A stretch of DNA of 64,000 nt from Candidatus Villigracilis proximus (GTDB taxonomy: Bacteria > Chloroflexota > Anaerolineae > Anaerolineales > Villigracilaceae), in assembly GCA_016715195.1 (NCBI GenBank), contig JADKBB010000001.1, positions 62,001-126,000 on the forward strand, read 5' to 3'. Position numbers and translations under genes: made by a program. Of this stretch, positions 25,625-34,798 are shown piece after piece (the first letter of the stretch is position 1; each line of letters opens with the position of its first letter). Under the pieces are notes generated by a model that searched no databases, was not told the DNA's origin, and saw nothing but the letters and a program-made list of their open reading frames with translations.

Positions 25625-26710
25625 ATGCGTACTAAAAACTTTGCTTACCATTTGCTCGCCCTGTTCGTAATTGCGGCAACTTTGTTGTCTGCCTGTGGTG
25701 GTGCCCCCGCCGCTTCTGCTGAAACTGAATTGAACGTTATTGCTTTGCCGCATGATTGGTGTAATTATGGCGGCGTCATTGATGCGTTCAAAGCCAAATA
25801 TCCCAACATTACAGTCAACGAATTGAATCCGGATGCTGGCTCAGGCGATGAGATTGAAGCCATTAAAGCCAACAAGGAAAACAAAGGTCCTCAGGCCCCT
25901 GATGTGATTGACGTAGGTTTCGCGTTCTGTGAATCTTCCAAGGCTGAAGGACTTATTCAACCTTACAAAGTCTCCACCTGGGATTCGATCCCTGACGATG
26001 CCAAGGATCCGGAAGGATACTGGTATGGCGATTACTACGGCGTGTTGTCTTTCCTTGTAAACACAGACGTTCAGCCTGATGTTCCTCAAGATTGGGCTGA
26101 CTTGCTTGATCCGAAATACAATGGTCAGGTTGCAATGTCTGGCGATCCCCGCACTTCCAACCAGGCGATTCAAACTGTTCATGCTGCCGCACTTGCGAAT
26201 GGCGGTTCTCTTGATGATGCCCAGCCCGGCCTCGATTATTTTGCTGAAATGAATACCGCTGGAAATCTCGTTCCATTGATCGCCAATAACGGTTTGGTTG
26301 CTACCGGCGAAACCGCAGTCCGCATTACATGGGACTATAACGCCCTTGCTGCCATAGATTCCTTTGAAGGAAATCCTGCCGCTGAGGTGGTTATCCCTGC
26401 CACTGGCCGTTTCGCTGGTGTATATGTTCAGGCTATTAGCGCTTACGCGCCACATCCTGAAAACGCCAAACTGTGGATGGAATTCCTATACTCGGACGAA
26501 GGTCAACTGCTATGGATGGAAGGTTATTGCCATCCGATCCGCGAAGCTGATTTGCGCGCCCGTGGTGTCATCCCTGCTGAATTACTTGCCAAATTGCCCG
26601 ATGTATCCGGCGCAGTATTCCCAACTCTTGACCAGCTCAATGTTGCCAAAGAACTGATCACAACCCAATGGGACTCAGCCGTTGGTGCAGATGTTCAAGC
26701 CGCTCCGTAA
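25625..26710 (+). CDS. ABC transporter substrate-binding lipoprotein
   Basis: 361 residues. Signal peptide with lipobox (LLSACGG, Cys near 24). The body (LNVIALPHDWCNYGGVIDAFKAKYP, LVNTDVQPDVPQDWADLLDPKYNGQVAM, LWMEFLYSDEGQLLWMEGYCHPIR) matches the type 2 binding proteins used for iron, spermidine/putrescine or 2-aminoethylphosphonate. Two or three Cys in the mature chain are notable. First gene of the four-gene importer (25625-29683). The ligand cannot be read from sequence; the locus suggests a small, possibly phosphorylated amine. AGGAG lies upstream at a slightly long spacing. Confidence 0.85.
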   Translation: MRTKNFAYHLLALFVIAATLLSACGGAPAASAETELNVIALPHDWCNYGGVIDAFKAKYPNITVNELNPDAGSGDEIEAIKANKENKGPQAPDVIDVGFAFCESSKAEGLIQPYKVSTWDSIPDDAKDPEGYWYGDYYGVLSFLVNTDVQPDVPQDWADLLDPKYNGQVAMSGDPRTSNQAIQTVHAAALANGGSLDDAQPGLDYFAEMNTAGNLVPLIANNGLVATGETAVRITWDYNALAAIDSFEGNPAAEVVIPATGRFAGVYVQAISAYAPHPENAKLWMEFLYSDEGQLLWMEGYCHPIREADLRARGVIPAELLAKLPDVSGAVFPTLDQLNVAKELITTQWDSAVGADVQAAP

Positions 26711-26733
26711 CAAATAGATTTTGATGTAATAAC

Positions 26734-26763
26734 GCGAGACCCTGCCATTTGGCGGGGTCTCGC
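26734..26763 (+). terminator. Hairpin between binding protein and permease genes
   Basis: Stem gcgagaccctgcc/ggcggggtctcgc (13 bp) with loop attt and no T-run. Such hairpins commonly protect the upstream binding-protein message and lower readthrough to the permease genes. Confidence 0.6.
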
Positions 26764-26880
26764 CACAGCAAGAGGCACTGCTCATTGTATTTTTAAATTT
26801 TCAGATGTGAAAATACGGGCAAAATGAAGTTTTGGTTTTGTAAATTATGCAGTACCATGGCAAGTTGAGGTAATTAAATT

Positions 26881-27771
26881 ATGGCGCAAACTGCTTTTAA
26901 TCCAAAAGTTTCACCCCCTTTCTCCGATTGGAAAAAATGGCTTGGTGTCGCGCCATTTTTCCTTTTTGCAATTCTTTTTCTTGTGTTGCCTTCTTTTCGT
27001 TTGTTCATTGGAAGTTTTACGAATGAAGAAGGACAGTTTACATTCGCAAATATCCTTCAATTGTTTCAGGAAAAATTTATCCTTGATGCGTACTGGTTGA
27101 GTATTCGCATCAGCGCGGTTACCGCTCTTGGCGGCGGTATTTTTGGTTTTTTACTTGCATATACTGTGACGGTGGGTGGGCTTCCGAAACCGTTACGTTC
27201 TGTGTTGATCACATTCTCAGGTGTGGCTTCCAACTTTGCGGGTGTTCCACTTGCTTTTGCTTTTATTGCCACACTTGGGCGTACAGGGTTTGTGACAGCC
27301 CTTCTTGAAAGTATTTTCGGGGTTAATTTATACAAACAGACAGATTTTGACTTATACAGTTTTTGGGGACTGAGTCTTACATACATGTATTTTCAATTTC
27401 CACTTATGGTGCTGATTATGGCTCCTGCTTTGGATGGATTGAAACGTGAATGGCGCGAAGCTGCCGAAAACCTTGGCGCAAGCACCACGCAGTATTGGCT
27501 TAGAATTGCATTTCCAGTTTTGCTCCCATCCATTCTTGGCTCCATGATCTTGTTGTTCGGGAATGCTTTTGGTGCGTATGCCACTGCTTATGCTCTTACA
27601 GGCGGCAGGCTTGGTATTATCACGATTCAGATCGGAGCGCAGATAAGAGGCGATGTTCTCCATAATCCAGGGTTGGGTTATGCAATGGCTGTAGGCATGG
27701 TGGTTATTATGGCGATCTCATTGCTGGGGTATTCCTGGCTTCAGAAAAGATCAGAAAGGTGGCTGCGATGA
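26881..27771 (+). CDS. ABC transporter permease (PotB/PhnV-type)
   Basis: 296 residues, six membrane helices, with the inner-membrane transport signature EWREAAENLGASTTQYWLRIAFP (EAA loop) near residue 185 that docks on the ATPase. GAGG lies 10 bases before the ATG. Its stop overlaps the next permease start (ATGA). Works with the partner permease and ATPase to import the ligand bound by the 25625 lipoprotein. Confidence 0.88.
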   Translation: MAQTAFNPKVSPPFSDWKKWLGVAPFFLFAILFLVLPSFRLFIGSFTNEEGQFTFANILQLFQEKFILDAYWLSIRISAVTALGGGIFGFLLAYTVTVGGLPKPLRSVLITFSGVASNFAGVPLAFAFIATLGRTGFVTALLESIFGVNLYKQTDFDLYSFWGLSLTYMYFQFPLMVLIMAPALDGLKREWREAAENLGASTTQYWLRIAFPVLLPSILGSMILLFGNAFGAYATAYALTGGRLGIITIQIGAQIRGDVLHNPGLGYAMAVGMVVIMAISLLGYSWLQKRSERWLR

Positions 27772-28601
27772 AAATACTCAATCGAATTCGCCAAATTCCC
27801 TTTTGGAGTTGGTTCTGGTTTATATTGGGCGCGCTCTATTTTATTTTGCCGTTGTATGCAACTCTTAACTTTTCACTCCGCATGGAACGCGATGTAATTG
27901 GCTTTAAGGCATATACCAGAGCGTTTGAAGATCCTGATTTTCTGAAGACCTTCCTTTACTCAAATATGCTCGCATTAATGACGATCATTGCCAGTATTAT
28001 CCTGATCGTACCGACCGCATATTGGATTCGACTGCGTTTGCCTGAAGCTCGTCGCATCGTTGAGTTCATTACACTTTTGCCTTTTGTTGTCCCCGCGATC
28101 ATCCTTGTTTTTGGTTTGATCCGCATCTATAGTTCTCCCGTCAATATTCCATTTACAAATATTACGATAATACAACCACTTACGACTTTTGAAGTGGGTA
28201 CCGATATTTTGATCGTTGCCGGATATGTGGTTTTAGGTCTGCCCTACATGTACCGTTCCGTGGATACCGGTATGCGTACCGTGGATGTGCGGACTCTTAC
28301 CGAAGCTGCGCAGAGTCTCGGCGCAAGCTGGTTTACCATCATTATGCGTGTGATCCTGCCTAATATCCGTTCAGCGTTGTTGAGCGGCGCGTTACTTACA
28401 TTTGCCATTGTGGTAGGCGAAGTTACCCTTGCCTCTTTTCTTGGCGTGCCTGCTTTTGGCCCCTACCTGTTTTTGCTTGGTCAGCATCGTGCATATGAAC
28501 CGGCTGCATTATCCTTTGCCAGTTTCCTGTTAACATGGGTTGCAATGGGGCTGATTCAATTGTTTACAGGCGGACAGGGGCAAGCTGCAGGGGCGCATTA
28601 A
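27768..28601 (+). CDS. ABC transporter permease (PotC-type)
   Basis: 277 residues from the ATG at 27768, which overlaps the TGA of the previous gene by 4 bases, a sign of translational coupling (a GTG at 27759 is also open). Six helices; EAA loop TLTEAAQSLGASWFTIIMRVILP near 180. Second membrane half of the importer. Confidence 0.88.
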   Translation: MKILNRIRQIPFWSWFWFILGALYFILPLYATLNFSLRMERDVIGFKAYTRAFEDPDFLKTFLYSNMLALMTIIASIILIVPTAYWIRLRLPEARRIVEFITLLPFVVPAIILVFGLIRIYSSPVNIPFTNITIIQPLTTFEVGTDILIVAGYVVLGLPYMYRSVDTGMRTVDVRTLTEAAQSLGASWFTIIMRVILPNIRSALLSGALLTFAIVVGEVTLASFLGVPAFGPYLFLLGQHRAYEPAALSFASFLLTWVAMGLIQLFTGGQGQAAGAH

Positions 28602-28621
28602 ATCTTTGATGGAGAATTGAT

Positions 28622-29683
28622 ATGACACATTTGGCGCTAAAAAACGTTTCCAAACATTTCGGCGATTTCACAGCGGTTAATGATTTCAACCTTGATGTAA
28701 AAAAAGGCGAGTTCGTTTCCTTTCTCGGTCCTTCTGGCTGTGGAAAGACAACGACTTTGCGGATGATCGCAGGGTTTGAAATCCCAACAACAGGCGTAAT
28801 CTCGATTGATGGTGTTGATATCACCAACAAGGCTCCAAGTCAGCGTAATGTAGGCATGGTGTTTCAGTCTTATGCACTTTTCCCCAACATGACCGTGGCA
28901 CAGAATATCGGGTTTGGTTTGCGTATTCGAAAAGAAAAAGAAGCAGATGTCCAGGATCGTGTAAAGGAAATGCTATCCATCATCAACCTTGAAAAGAAAG
29001 CGGATAGTTACCCTTATCAGCTTTCTGGCGGACAAATGCAGCGCGTCGCTCTGGCCCGTGCGCTGGCCATTCGACCCGAAGTTTTGCTTCTCGATGAGCC
29101 GCTTTCCGCTTTGGATGCAAAGATTCGCATTTCCTTGCGCGCCGAAATCCGCAGCATTCAACAAAAACTTGGCATCACTGCCATCTATGTGACTCACGAT
29201 CAGGAAGAGGCGCTCTCGCTTTCAGATCGCATCGTCGTGATGAACATGGGTGAAATGGAACAGGTAGGCACTCCCTTTGAAATTTATAACTTCCCGACCA
29301 CTGTATTCTCCGCCAACTTTGTGGGAACATTAAATAACGCATCCGCTGAAGTGGTGGACCCTGCCAAGGGCACGATTTCAATTGACGGCGTGCAATTCGA
29401 GTCTGCTGTGGATTTGAAGGAACGCAAGAAAGGCGATAAGGTTCGGGTTGCCATCCGTCCCGAACGCTTAAGCTTTGCCTCAGAACAGAAGAAAGCGAAT
29501 GTAGTGGATGCGGTCATTGAAAATGTTACCTTCCTCGGTTCAGTGGTTCGCATTAAAGTGAAGATCGGCAGCACCAAGTTCAACATGGATACGTTCAACA
29601 ATCCGTTTCTTGAGCTTCCAAAGATCGGGTCTGTGGAGCAGGTGACCTGTTCCCGCGAAGCCGTTCTGGTTTTGGATGAGTAA
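28622..29683 (+). CDS. ABC transporter ATP-binding protein (PotA-type, with TOBE domain)
   Basis: 353 residues. Walker A GPSGCGKTT (36-44), signature LSGGQMQR (134-141), Walker B VLLLDEP (154-160), then H-loop THDQEEAL. The C-terminal ~110 residues form the TOBE regulatory domain (RVAIRPERLSF). GGAG 8 bases before the ATG. Energises the importer at 25625-28601. Followed by a strong hairpin. Confidence 0.93.
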   Translation: MTHLALKNVSKHFGDFTAVNDFNLDVKKGEFVSFLGPSGCGKTTTLRMIAGFEIPTTGVISIDGVDITNKAPSQRNVGMVFQSYALFPNMTVAQNIGFGLRIRKEKEADVQDRVKEMLSIINLEKKADSYPYQLSGGQMQRVALARALAIRPEVLLLDEPLSALDAKIRISLRAEIRSIQQKLGITAIYVTHDQEEALSLSDRIVVMNMGEMEQVGTPFEIYNFPTTVFSANFVGTLNNASAEVVDPAKGTISIDGVQFESAVDLKERKKGDKVRVAIRPERLSFASEQKKANVVDAVIENVTFLGSVVRIKVKIGSTKFNMDTFNNPFLELPKIGSVEQVTCSREAVLVLDE

Positions 29684-29698
29684 TCTACTGTTAATTTA

Positions 29699-29750
29699 TT
29701 GAATCAATCACAGGGGCGGCTCTATAATGAGCCGCCCCTGTGATTTTTAA
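29699..29750 (+). terminator. Terminator hairpin with an embedded promoter-like sequence
   Basis: Stem tcacaggggcggctc/gagccgcccctgtga with loop TATAAT, then ATTTTTAAG: a strong terminator for the importer operon. The loop TATAAT (29723-29728) is 18 bases from TTGAAT (29699-29704), so the same DNA could start transcription of the phosphoesterase gene at 29759. Confidence 0.7.
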
Positions 29751-29758
29751 GAGGAATA

Positions 29759-30573
29759 ATGAATAAAGTAATTCTCGTTCTCTCTGATGCCTTGCGTTAC
29801 GATGTTGCTGTTGATAACATGGGATATCTAATGCATCTTGTTGAAAGTAAAAAATCCTCTCTTTACAAGATCATTGGCGAATTGCCGAGTATGTCGCGCC
29901 CGATGTATGAGACCATTCACACCGGCCTGCCATCCAGCGAGCATGGAATTGTTGCCAATTCCATTGTCAGGCTTTCAGACCAGCCGAATGTTTTTCAAGC
30001 GGTGAAGGCTGCTGGAAAGGTCACAGCGGCTGCGGCATATTACTGGTATTCCGAGTTATATAACCATGCACCGTATAACATGATTAATGACAAAGAAACA
30101 GATGATGTTTCCTTAAACATTCAGCACGGACGTTTTTACACTGAAGATGAATATCCTGATAAAGAGTTATTTGCAAGCGCCGCATCTCTTGTGCGCAGAT
30201 TTTCCCCTGATTATTTATTACTTCACCCAATGGGCATGGACTATCATGGTGAGACCTTTGGCTCCGACACAAAGGAATATCGAAACCATGCCACGCATCA
30301 GGATATGTGGCTTGCTCCTTAATTCAAGAATGGACTGCACTTGGTTATACTGTTTTTGTCACCGGCGACCACGGCATCAACAAAGACGGCTCGCATGGCG
30401 GAGCAGCCTCCGAGCAGCGAACCGTCCCATTTTTTGTGATCCAGCCCAACGTTAAAGGAAGAGGCGATACCGGTCAAATCGTTTCCCATTTGCAGATCGC
30501 CCCAACCATCCTGCGTCTGCTGGAAATCCCCATCCCTTCAACGATGAAACAACAACCTTTATCCTTCGACTAA
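29759..30573 (+). CDS. Alkaline-phosphatase-superfamily hydrolase (apparent frameshift)
   Basis: About 271 residues read across a frameshift near 30320: the first frame ends ...HATHQDMWLAP and the second continues LIQEWTALGYTVFVTGDHG. Adding one T to the CTCCTTAA run restores APLIQEW. Superfamily landmarks: LVLSDALRYD (metal Asp9), PSMSRPMYETIHTGLPSSEHGI (nucleophile region), HPMGMDYHG (metal Asp/His) and VTGDHG with SHGGAASEQRTVPFFV. Members hydrolyse phosphomono- or diesters or phosphonoacetate. No signal peptide, so cytoplasmic. GAGG precedes the ATG. It follows the ABC importer, which suggests it acts on the imported compound. Its end overlaps the DJ-1 gene on the other strand by 15 bases. 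Confidence 0.75.
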
Positions 30574-31083
30574 AGCCTTAACCAGCTCGCGATTGAAATC
30601 AGGAATATCCGCCACAACCCGCCCCCAAACCTGATTGCCCGCACGAAAGGCAGCTTCATCCGCCCAAACAGCGCCGGCATTGACGAGGTCATCTTTAATG
30701 CCAACCGAGCCCGTGGCGTGTTGACCTTGCTTGATGATGCCCGCTGAAATGGCGATCGATCCGCCGTGACAAATAATGCCAATGATCTTGTTGGCATTAT
30801 TTATTTCCCTTACCAGATTCTTCACCACATCATACCTGCGGATCTTATCAGGCGCCCAGCCGCCGGGCAGGATCAAGCCGTAAACTTCATTTGGATTCAG
30901 TGATTCGATGGTGACATCAGGGGTGATGACCAATCCATTCTTACCTTTGACGGGTTTTAAATCCATGCCTGCCGATAAAACTTTTGCGCCTTCTTCCTGT
31001 AAGCGCATCAACGGGACATAATATTCAAGGTCTTCCACGCCTTCGGCGATCAGGGTAACGATGGTCTTGTTTTGTAAACGCAT
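30559..31083 (-). CDS. DJ-1/PfpI-family protein
   Basis: 174 residues from the ATG at 31083 (AAAGGAG 6 bases upstream; frame open to 31155). Flavodoxin-like DJ-1/PfpI fold: VTLIAEGVEDLEYYVPLMRLQEEGAKV, LILPGGWAPDKIR, and the nucleophile elbow GIICHGGSIAISAG with its conserved Cys. Family roles include protease, deglycase and chaperone activities; none can be chosen here. Probably cotranscribed after the acyltransferase gene 16 bases upstream. Confidence 0.85.
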   Translation of the reverse strand: MRLQNKTIVTLIAEGVEDLEYYVPLMRLQEEGAKVLSAGMDLKPVKGKNGLVITPDVTIESLNPNEVYGLILPGGWAPDKIRRYDVVKNLVREINNANKIIGIICHGGSIAISAGIIKQGQHATGSVGIKDDLVNAGAVWADEAAFRAGNQVWGRVVADIPDFNRELVKALVEG

Positions 31084-31099
31084 GATTGACTCCTTTGGT

Positions 31100-32005
31100 T
31101 TATGAATGAAATAACGATAAATGTTTTGCAAGTGTATATCTTGCAGAACGCTCAACTTCAGTTAAAACATTTTTATGGTTGGCGCTGGTTAGTAACTCTC
31201 CAAATGTAACACGCGGGGTCAATCCGAACAACTGTTTGCCGCTTTGTATCTGGCGGATCATTTGATACATGAAGGCCAGTCGTTGTTTATCCGGGCGGGA
31301 TTTTTGCAGGCGGGTAATGGGATGCCGCATGATTCTTTCTGAGATGACACCGCTGACTGAGGTGATAAGCACTTGAGTCTGTGGGACGCTTCGCATAAAA
31401 ATCTCAAGACTGCGCGACCACTTGTTAAATTCTGCATCGGGGTTTGGCATGAAGGCCGGGTCAGGCTCAATGCCGCCGCGCGGGAAAATTAACAATGCGC
31501 CGTCATTCTTTAGATGCCGAATCGCATTGCGGACAGTTTGCATCCGCCCGAATGTGTTTTTTGCATTGGGTGAGAAAATGGCGTGCTGACTAACATGCGG
31601 CAGATAGTGATAAGGCGGAATCTCGCCGATGATAATCTTGTAATCTAGCCGGGAGATATGAGCCGTGATCGCAATCGCATCATAAGATGCAGGATGATTG
31701 GATGCAATGATCAACGGGCCTTTTTCTGGAATTATTTCCGTGCCGCTTGCTTTGTAGCCTGCGGTGAAATATGGCAGCAGCCAGCGCGCACCGGCCATTG
31801 CGCCGCGTTGTTCAACTTCACGATCAAATCCAAGGATGATTTCTGAAAAACGAAGTGTGGCCCTGCCAAAGAGTAGACGGGTTAAGAGTTGCGTGTTTTT
31901 CGTTTGGGGCAAGGCCATTGCCTTCGTAATTTCAAAAAGAAAAGATTCATTTAATGGATGAAAGTTTGTATTCACACCCGGTGTTAATAATGTTTCGTAA
32001 TTCAT
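31100..32005 (-). CDS. PlsC-like lysophospholipid acyltransferase
   Basis: 301 residues. Acyltransferase motif I NHPASYD (HxxxxD) near residue 105 and motif III-like FPRGGIEPD near 170 are visible; a short hydrophobic segment precedes. These mark the glycerol-3-phosphate/1-acylglycerol-3-phosphate acyltransferase superfamily, which builds phosphatidic acid at the inner membrane. The N-terminal ~80 residues (FLFEITKAMALPQTKNTQLL) are not typical of PlsC, so the acceptor may differ. Sits between DUF2207 and DJ-1 genes on the same strand. Confidence 0.75.
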   Translation of the reverse strand: MNYETLLTPGVNTNFHPLNESFLFEITKAMALPQTKNTQLLTRLLFGRATLRFSEIILGFDREVEQRGAMAGARWLLPYFTAGYKASGTEIIPEKGPLIIASNHPASYDAIAITAHISRLDYKIIIGEIPPYHYLPHVSQHAIFSPNAKNTFGRMQTVRNAIRHLKNDGALLIFPRGGIEPDPAFMPNPDAEFNKWSRSLEIFMRSVPQTQVLITSVSGVISERIMRHPITRLQKSRPDKQRLAFMYQMIRQIQSGKQLFGLTPRVTFGELLTSANHKNVLTEVERSARYTLAKHLSLFHS

Positions 32006-32019
32006 TTGGTTTTATCGTT

Positions 32020-33707
32020 TTATCCTGCTCCACTCGAACCGCCGCCAGAGGCTCCGCCGCCGCCACCTCCGCCTGCGCTTGTGCCTGCTGAATCAGATGC
32101 CGACATTATGGCAACCATTGCGCCGAAGTCAGCGTCACCGCCTGCTGTGGCATGAAACCAGATCGGCAAAGGCACACCGCCAAGATTTTGGAAGTACTTT
32201 GCCCAATGGGCGCCCAGCCCGAACACAGCAGAATATGCCAGATAGCGTTCGAAGTAATCTGGGCGGATGGCAGGCTCTTTGCCTTTACTCACCTGTTTGA
32301 GATATTCTGCAAAACCTTTCCAGCGCGCAGACTGTTCTTCGCCCAACGGCGTGAGAATGGAATATAGGCTCGCATAGATCAGCAATGGAATGGATAGGAT
32401 GAAGAGACTCGCACTGATGCCAGCCACTGTGGCAATTGGCATCAGCCATATTGAGCTTTCTGAAAGATTTACTCCCATCCCGATCATGCTGAGAACAAAC
32501 ACGAACATGGTAATGATCAAAACTAGAAAACCTGTCACCAAAAGACCGTTCGTTTTTGTTTTCGCTCTGCGTCAAGCCAGCCGCGCTGGATGAGTTCCTG
32601 CTCCAGAGGCTCATCGAAAAGCTTGTTTTTCGATGCCAGTTTTGTGGCGATTTCGTTCATGTTGATCTGCATTTCATTGGGCTTGAATAACGCATTCATT
32701 AAACCTTGTTCATGTGGTTGTAACGCAGCGATGTTTTCCTTGCGAATCAGAACATAATTTTTGACACCCCAAATGCCTTTTTCCTCTTTCACTTCCAATA
32801 GATTGCGTGCAGCCAGATCAAAGATTGCGCCCATCAAACTATGTGGCTGCCCGGTTAGTTTGCCAATAATGGCTGGCGAAATATCGGCAGGTGGGTTGGG
32901 TGTGGGAGTTGCAGGGCTGATGTTCAAGTCGCGCCCGTTGGCACGCGCATAAGTAAACAATCCCAAACCACCAAATATTAATGTCATGATGCCTGCAATA
33001 AAACCGATAGGCAAAGCCTTTGCACTAGCCGCATCTGCTTGTTCTTTTTGAGTCTGCCATTGCGGTTTAACTTGCGTTAAAGAGTTGGAAGAAAATCTCG
33101 CAGTCACGATCAAATCTTCATCTTCAGCGAGTCCGCTTTGGGTGAGAATGATGCGGTTGTCGGTCGAAGCAGATTCATGCTCCCGGCTGAGAGTCGGCTG
33201 TTCAAGCAGAGTCGCATTCGGCGGGTAAATCAGTGTGATAGTGGAATGCGCGATTGAATAATCGTGGTCTTCGGGGATGGCGCGCCAGATCAGCGCATCG
33301 GCATTGCCTTTGCGGATAACGCCCTCTGCCCGATAGCGGACGGTAAACACATGCGCCGTATCAGACGCAGCCGGAAAATGCCATGTCACCTTGAGTGGAT
33401 TCCCAGTCTCAACTTCCACCTGCCCAGCCTGCGTGCCTTGTGACATTGCAACGCCATCCATGCTGGCATCAAGAAACGTAATTCCGTCGGTTTCAGCGGC
33501 GGAGATTTCTCGAAAAGCAAAAGTGAATGGCCCACCATCAAAACGGAATTCGACTGTTTCTGTGACAATTGCAGAACCATCTTCCTGCAGATCGATCAGA
33601 ACGTCAAACCGTTCGGCGTAATAGGACTTTGCTGCCAGTACAGGATTGACAAAAGAAAATGAGATTGCCAATGCAAGGATCAGGGGAAGTGCGGATTTTC
33701 GTATCAT
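32020..33707 (-). CDS. DUF2207 membrane protein (apparent frameshift)
   Basis: About 560 residues in two frames. Start 33707 (ATG, GGAGG 5 bases upstream) gives a signal peptide and the DUF2207 extracellular domain (YYAERFDVLIDLQEDGSAIVTE, REISAAETDGI), a membrane helix near 240, then a cytoplasmic part ending RGWLDAERKQKRTV. Near 32545 the frame slips by one missing base and continues LLVTGFLVLIITMFVF: two more helices and an extreme Gly/Ser C-terminus (AGGGGGGGASGGGSSGAG). The poly-Gly tail is typical of the family. Function unknown; DUF2207 proteins are common envelope proteins. Confidence 0.8.
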
Positions 33708-33753
33708 AAGTTCCTCCAATGATATCTACGTTAAATGTACTCGAATGTTGACA

Positions 33754-33796
33754 GAAGTATGTAAATGTTTACCAGACCTTAACAATTACATACTTC
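33754..33796. repeat. Inverted repeat upstream of DUF2207
   Basis: Arms gaagtatgtaa and ttacatacttc (11 bp) with a 21-base loop, in the leader/promoter region of the DUF2207 gene. TTGACA (33749-33754) lies at its edge. Role unclear. Confidence 0.5.
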
Positions 33797-33995
33797 CTTC
33801 TGTTTGGCTGTTCCGGAAGTGAGGATAGACGGATCGAATCCTTTCACGATCAACCATACCACCATAACTGTTTCCTGCAAGAATATTAAAATCCCTGAAA
33901 TGGACTGAATCGTTGAGATGGAATTGGTAAGCCCGAACATGCCCGCCAATCTTGTTGCGAATAGATGTAGTCACAAATTTAAATAAAATATCCAC
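33786..33995 (-). pseudogene. Unrecognised short frame, possible gene remnant
   Basis: A 69-codon frame in the 350-base gap between DUF2207 and the coiled-coil protein. Its first codon lies inside the terminator hairpin of the upstream operon and it has no ribosome site. The part GGHVRAYQFHLNDSVHFRDF looks protein-like, faintly like the C-terminal strand of DUF2961 glycosidases, so it may be the tail of a lost gene. Little else can be said; chance is also possible. Confidence 0.2.
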
Positions 33996-34016
33996 TGCTT
34001 AATTAAGCAGTGGATA
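33989..34016 (-). terminator. Terminator of the VWA operon
   Basis: 28-base perfect palindrome (atccactgctt/aagcagtggat core) followed on the minus strand by ATTTTATTT. It lies 42 bases after the stop of the coiled-coil protein gene. Confidence 0.75.
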
Positions 34017-34057
34017 TAACGGCTGGTAATTTTTGATCATTCATCGAAAACCCATTT

Positions 34058-34792
34058 CTAAATCAGCGATGTTTTCTCCAGATCTGCATCGAATTGTTGC
34101 AACTCTGTTTGTTCCGTCTGTAGGACTTGCAGCAATGGTGGGACTTTTACTTCGACTTGTTTTGTGTCCCGGCCTTTTAAACCTACAACCCCGGTCACAA
34201 CACTATCCACAGCATTGTTTGTGCCGGTCAATTGTGCCTCAAAGCGTGAAAGTAAGGTGCCGATATTTTTCATTTGAATTTTGCGCTCTTGCAGTGATTT
34301 GAGCGTTTCTTCATACTCTTTTTTTCCAGATGAATCGGCTGCTTTGCGGATATTCTCCTGCATGTTCTCAATTTCATCGTCGAAGTTATTTGAGATCTGC
34401 TGAACCGCAAAATTATTTTCAAGTGCAGTCATGTTTAAACACAGTTGATAGGCATGTTCTGTGAGATTATCCAGTGTGTCTTGAATCGGCTGGACAGTTC
34501 TACGAAAAGACGGTGGAACACCCTGCAATGAGTTGAAAATGGAAATGCGGGCGCGGTCAAGGCGGTCAAATCTATTTTGAAAGCGCTGCGCCAATGGTTC
34601 GCGCGATTGACGTGTGAATGAAATTTGCAGGCCGGGATCACGCGCAACGATACCAACCATGATTAACCAGAAAATAAAACCAACTGGAGCCAGCCACCAG
34701 GCTGAACACAGGCCGGCGGCAACCGTCAGCGCAAGCATGGATAGATTAAGCGGATGCAGGATCGAGGTAAGAAGAGGCGGGCGGTTTGTCAT
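34058..34792 (-). CDS. Membrane-anchored coiled-coil protein, unrecognised
   Basis: 244 residues. Two membrane helices near the N-terminus (about 16-32 and 34-50), then a long charged helical region with heptad-like spacing (FDDEIENMQENIRKAADSSG then KKEYEETLKSLQERKIQMKN), ending in a short acidic tail. I do not recognise the family; it is loosely like XpaC/TelA-associated proteins, which occur beside VWA/solute-binding proteins in some genomes. It begins 6 bases after the stop of the VWA lipoprotein, so the three genes 37703-34058 form one operon. No catalytic motif. Confidence 0.6.
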   Translation of the reverse strand: MTNRPPLLTSILHPLNLSMLALTVAAGLCSAWWLAPVGFIFWLIMVGIVARDPGLQISFTRQSREPLAQRFQNRFDRLDRARISIFNSLQGVPPSFRRTVQPIQDTLDNLTEHAYQLCLNMTALENNFAVQQISNNFDDEIENMQENIRKAADSSGKKEYEETLKSLQERKIQMKNIGTLLSRFEAQLTGTNNAVDSVVTGVVGLKGRDTKQVEVKVPPLLQVLQTEQTELQQFDADLEKTSLI

Positions 34793-34798
34793 ATTGAG

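Noticed and set aside
32535..32545. Programmed frameshift in DUF2207
   Set aside because: No stimulator structure or classic slippery pairing is evident, and the same kind of one-base loss recurs in unrelated genes, which points to sequence error.
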